This document shows positions 54,023 to 55,889 of a DNA stretch of 55,889 bases, in pieces. The DNA lies in the NCBI GenBank assembly GCA_002726915.1, contig PBSY01000078.1, positions 1 to 55,889 of the forward strand. Direction: 5' to 3'. Each line of letters begins with the position of its first letter. Position 1 is the stretch's first letter. The notes under the pieces were generated by a model. The model had not been told where the DNA came from. It did not search any database and saw nothing but the letters and a program-made list of their open reading frames with translations. The stretch is from Verrucomicrobiales bacterium (GTDB lineage Bacteria; Verrucomicrobiota; Verrucomicrobiia; Verrucomicrobiales; DEV007). The translations under genes were made by a program, and so were the position numbers.

Positions 54023-54793
54023 TCATTGATTACTCAAAAGAGAGACGACAGTCTCTTTCAGGGCCCGATTGGTAGCGAGAGCTTCACCACCATTGATATT
54101 TCCCTCATTTCCCGCCCAGTCCCCGAAATATCCACCGGCTTCCCGAAAGATTGGAGGAAATGGACCGCAATCCCAAACGGCCATCACGGGATCAAGCATG
54201 ACTTCGGCGCGGCCTGTTGCAACCAACAAATAACCATATGCGTCGCACCACCCTGCGTTGTAGTAGACTGCTTTTTGGAGTCGCTCCCATGCTTCTCCTT
54301 TATTGTTCTGAGCGAAATAAGCGGTGTCGATGTGGGCGCAGACAGCCCGCTCGATTGCTTCGACATCAGACACCGCGCATGGCCTTCCGTTCCATAAGGC
54401 TCCCTCACCGGTTGCTCCGGAAAGCATCTCGTCTAAGGCTGGGAAGTAGGCGCATCCGACTTCGACGGTTCCATCGATTTCGAGGGCTATGAGTACTGCG
54501 TAGAGAGGAACGCCGTGAACGAAGGACTTGGTTCCGTCGATGGGGTCGATGATCCAACGATACTTGGAGTTGCCGTTTGAAGATCCAAACTCTTCTCCCA
54601 CAATTTCGTGATCAGGATAGGCTTCAGAAATTCGCTGGCGAATGAGTTCTTCAGCTTCTCGGTCTGCCACAGTTACCGGAGTGTTATCGCCTTTGAACTC
54701 TGGCTTTGCTTCCTCGGTGAGAAAGTAATTCAGAGTCAGTTGCCCTGCTTCACGGGCAGTCGCTTCGGCAAAATGATGGAATTCGGATAGCAT
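54023..54793 (-). CDS. Inositol-monophosphatase-family phosphatase, HisN-like
   Basis: The 256-residue protein has all Mg-binding motifs of the family: GEEFGSS (Glu), IIDPIDGTKSFVHGVP (Asp-x-Ile-Asp-Gly-Thr) and VWDCGPFPPIFREAGG (final WD). The loop around DGTKSFVHGVPLYAVLIAL and the tail AGGYFGDW resemble histidinol-phosphatases of the HisN type rather than inositol phosphatases. No his genes are near, so the histidine role is a suggestion. The ThuA gene lies 20 bases upstream on the same strand. Confidence 0.85.
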   Translation of the reverse strand: MLSEFHHFAEATAREAGQLTLNYFLTEEAKPEFKGDNTPVTVADREAEELIRQRISEAYPDHEIVGEEFGSSNGNSKYRWIIDPIDGTKSFVHGVPLYAVLIALEIDGTVEVGCAYFPALDEMLSGATGEGALWNGRPCAVSDVEAIERAVCAHIDTAYFAQNNKGEAWERLQKAVYYNAGWCDAYGYLLVATGRAEVMLDPVMAVWDCGPFPPIFREAGGYFGDWAGNEGNINGGEALATNRALKETVVSLLSNQ

Positions 54794-54813
54794 GAGGAGA
54801 AGAAAAGTGGATC

Positions 54814-55791
54814 TTAGTCGGATTTTTTAGGCGCCGTGGCGGCTGCAAGCTTGGCTTTGCTGGAGGGAATAGCATCAGCCTCAAGGTCTCCGAGTGCAAA
54901 CTGGATCCCGTCGAGTATGTGAGTTAGGACCGTCTTATTGGCAAAGGTCATGTCGTTGTGTCCAAGGTTGGTATAAAAGAGGCGACCTTTGCCAACTTCG
55001 CGACACCATGACACGGGTACGTCTAGTTTTGTTGGATCGCCCGGCACTTTAGCCTTAAATTTTTCGTTCTTGAGAGGTGCTGCATTCTGGGGATGTGACA
55101 TGTCGAGGCTTAAGAGCACCCTGAGTCGGTCACGACCCTCGAACGAATCAGGCTTATACCAATAGATTTCATCTTTGTGCCAGAATCCGTCACCATCAAA
55201 GGCGGCATTAAGGCTGTTCTCAGGATCATCAAGCTTGAAAGCCCAGGTGCCTCCAGCCGTCCAGGGGTGTCCATCGAAGACCCCTCCCATTAGGGCAATC
55301 CCTTCTTCCCATTTCTTGAAGTTATCGGCCGCAGCATGCAATCCAACAATACCCTTGCCGTTTTCGATAAAATCGAGGATGGCCTCCTGCTGAGTTTCGT
55401 TAGGGACAAGGTTTGTGGTGTTGTTGAAAAGGATGGCATCGTAGGCGGCGAGATTTTTTTTGGTGAAGACTTCGTATTCATCAGCGAGGTCGATCGTGAA
55501 TGCGTCGGTCTGCTCCGCTATCTGTTCGAGAGCGTAATTTCCGAATGGGATGGAAGTATGGATGAAGCCTTCGCATCGCCAGAATACGAGGACCTTCCGA
55601 TCTGGCTGTGGGCTCACAGTAGCTTCAGGAATATTGCTGGCTATCTCCTCTTTAGCCTCGGCAGTAGGGTTATCGCCGAACCTTGCCGCTGCTTTTTCTG
55701 ACCATGTTTTCGGTTGTTCCTTCTTTTGCGCCAGGGCGGTGCCTAAGACTGCCGCGAATATTAGTGAAATAATGAGACTATATTTGTTCAT
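54814..55791 (-). CDS. Exported ThuA-domain protein
   Basis: The 325-residue protein has a signal peptide (MNKYSLIISLIFAAVLGTALA), a charged stretch to ~60, then a ThuA domain: KVLVFWRCEGFIHTSIPFGN, AAYDAILFNNTTNLV, FIENGKGIVGLHAAADNF and YTNLGHNDMTFANKTVL. ThuA domains adopt a class I glutamine-amidotransferase-like fold and are linked to trehalose/sugar utilisation in some bacteria; PVC genomes carry many exported versions of unknown activity. The C-terminal ~25 residues are Ala/Lys-rich. The upstream end lies ~100 bases from the right window edge. Confidence 0.9.
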   Translation of the reverse strand: MNKYSLIISLIFAAVLGTALAQKKEQPKTWSEKAAARFGDNPTAEAKEEIASNIPEATVSPQPDRKVLVFWRCEGFIHTSIPFGNYALEQIAEQTDAFTIDLADEYEVFTKKNLAAYDAILFNNTTNLVPNETQQEAILDFIENGKGIVGLHAAADNFKKWEEGIALMGGVFDGHPWTAGGTWAFKLDDPENSLNAAFDGDGFWHKDEIYWYKPDSFEGRDRLRVLLSLDMSHPQNAAPLKNEKFKAKVPGDPTKLDVPVSWCREVGKGRLFYTNLGHNDMTFANKTVLTHILDGIQFALGDLEADAIPSSKAKLAAATAPKKSD

Positions 55792-55889
55792 GCTCTGTGG
55801 ATTTTAGCGTGATTGAAAAAATGGCAATAGCCCTAAAGCCTTTTTTTTGCCCGTTTAAACCGACTTCTCCGAACGGCTGACGTGTCGAC

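Overview
The window looks like chromosomal DNA of a free-living member of the PVC superphylum, most likely a verrucomicrobium. This is inferred from gene content: three sulfatases plus the remnant of a fourth, two proteins of the six-bladed 'heme-binding domain' propeller family, a pentaheme-motif cytochrome c, a ThuA-domain protein, a ceramidase-like lipase, a XylR-like (LacI-sensor/AraC-HTH) regulator and many Gfo/Idh/MocA, TIM-barrel and PQQ-propeller proteins. Housekeeping genes are scattered singly among them. A planctomycete cannot be excluded. No phage, insertion sequence or CRISPR array was found.

Layout. 1-1.9 kb: a propeller gene cut by the left edge, followed by the C-terminal relic of a sulfatase. 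1.9-4.9 kb: tRNA-Glu, a Ca2+/Na+ antiporter, then an Fe-S assembly cluster on the minus strand (DUF1858-like/rhodanese protein, IscU/NifU scaffold, SufT). 4.9-11.1 kb: phosphatidylserine synthase, an SDR, two TPM-like genes, a Gfo/Idh oxidoreductase, an E1-beta subunit and initiator tRNA. 11.3-15.5 kb: a secreted 16-residue-repeat protein, a receiver-only response regulator, a rhomboid protease and RecQ. 15.6-21.5 kb: Gfo/Idh, a nitrilase-family amidase and a complete ribose-type sugar ABC importer whose permease carries an extra domain. 21.5-25.2 kb (minus): PQQ propeller, HEAT/beta-sandwich protein, glycogen synthase. 25.6-32.4 kb: triple-LysM protein, BON/OmpA-like protein, a TPR-AAA+ ATPase with a TPR membrane partner, rplS, tRNA-Asp and a LURP-one-like protein.

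32.4-45 kb is the most coherent catabolic region. On the minus strand lie two coupled sulfatases, a ceramidase-like hydrolase and a XylR-like regulator. Diverging from the regulator is a five-gene operon in which every junction is a 4-base ATGA overlap: DJ-1/PfpI protein, Tat-type sugar isomerase, pentaheme-motif cytochrome c, propeller and sulfatase. A perfect 6+6 inverted repeat sits just upstream of the operon and is a candidate operator. I infer a sensor-controlled periplasmic module for desulfation and oxidation of a sulfated or sugar-like compound; the substrate cannot be read from sequence.

45-55.9 kb: a minus-strand cluster (PtsN-like IIA, ArgS, TPR protein, class C serine hydrolase), then LMW protein tyrosine phosphatase, a single-chain fusion of ribose-5-phosphate isomerase B with serine hydroxymethyltransferase, acetolactate synthase (ilvB, ilvN) behind a structured leader, a HisN-like phosphatase and a ThuA protein. 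The strongest unusual items are the RpiB-GlyA fusion, the coupled cytochrome/propeller/sulfatase operon and its decayed parallel at the left edge, the permease with an inserted extracytoplasmic domain, and the 16-residue-repeat protein.
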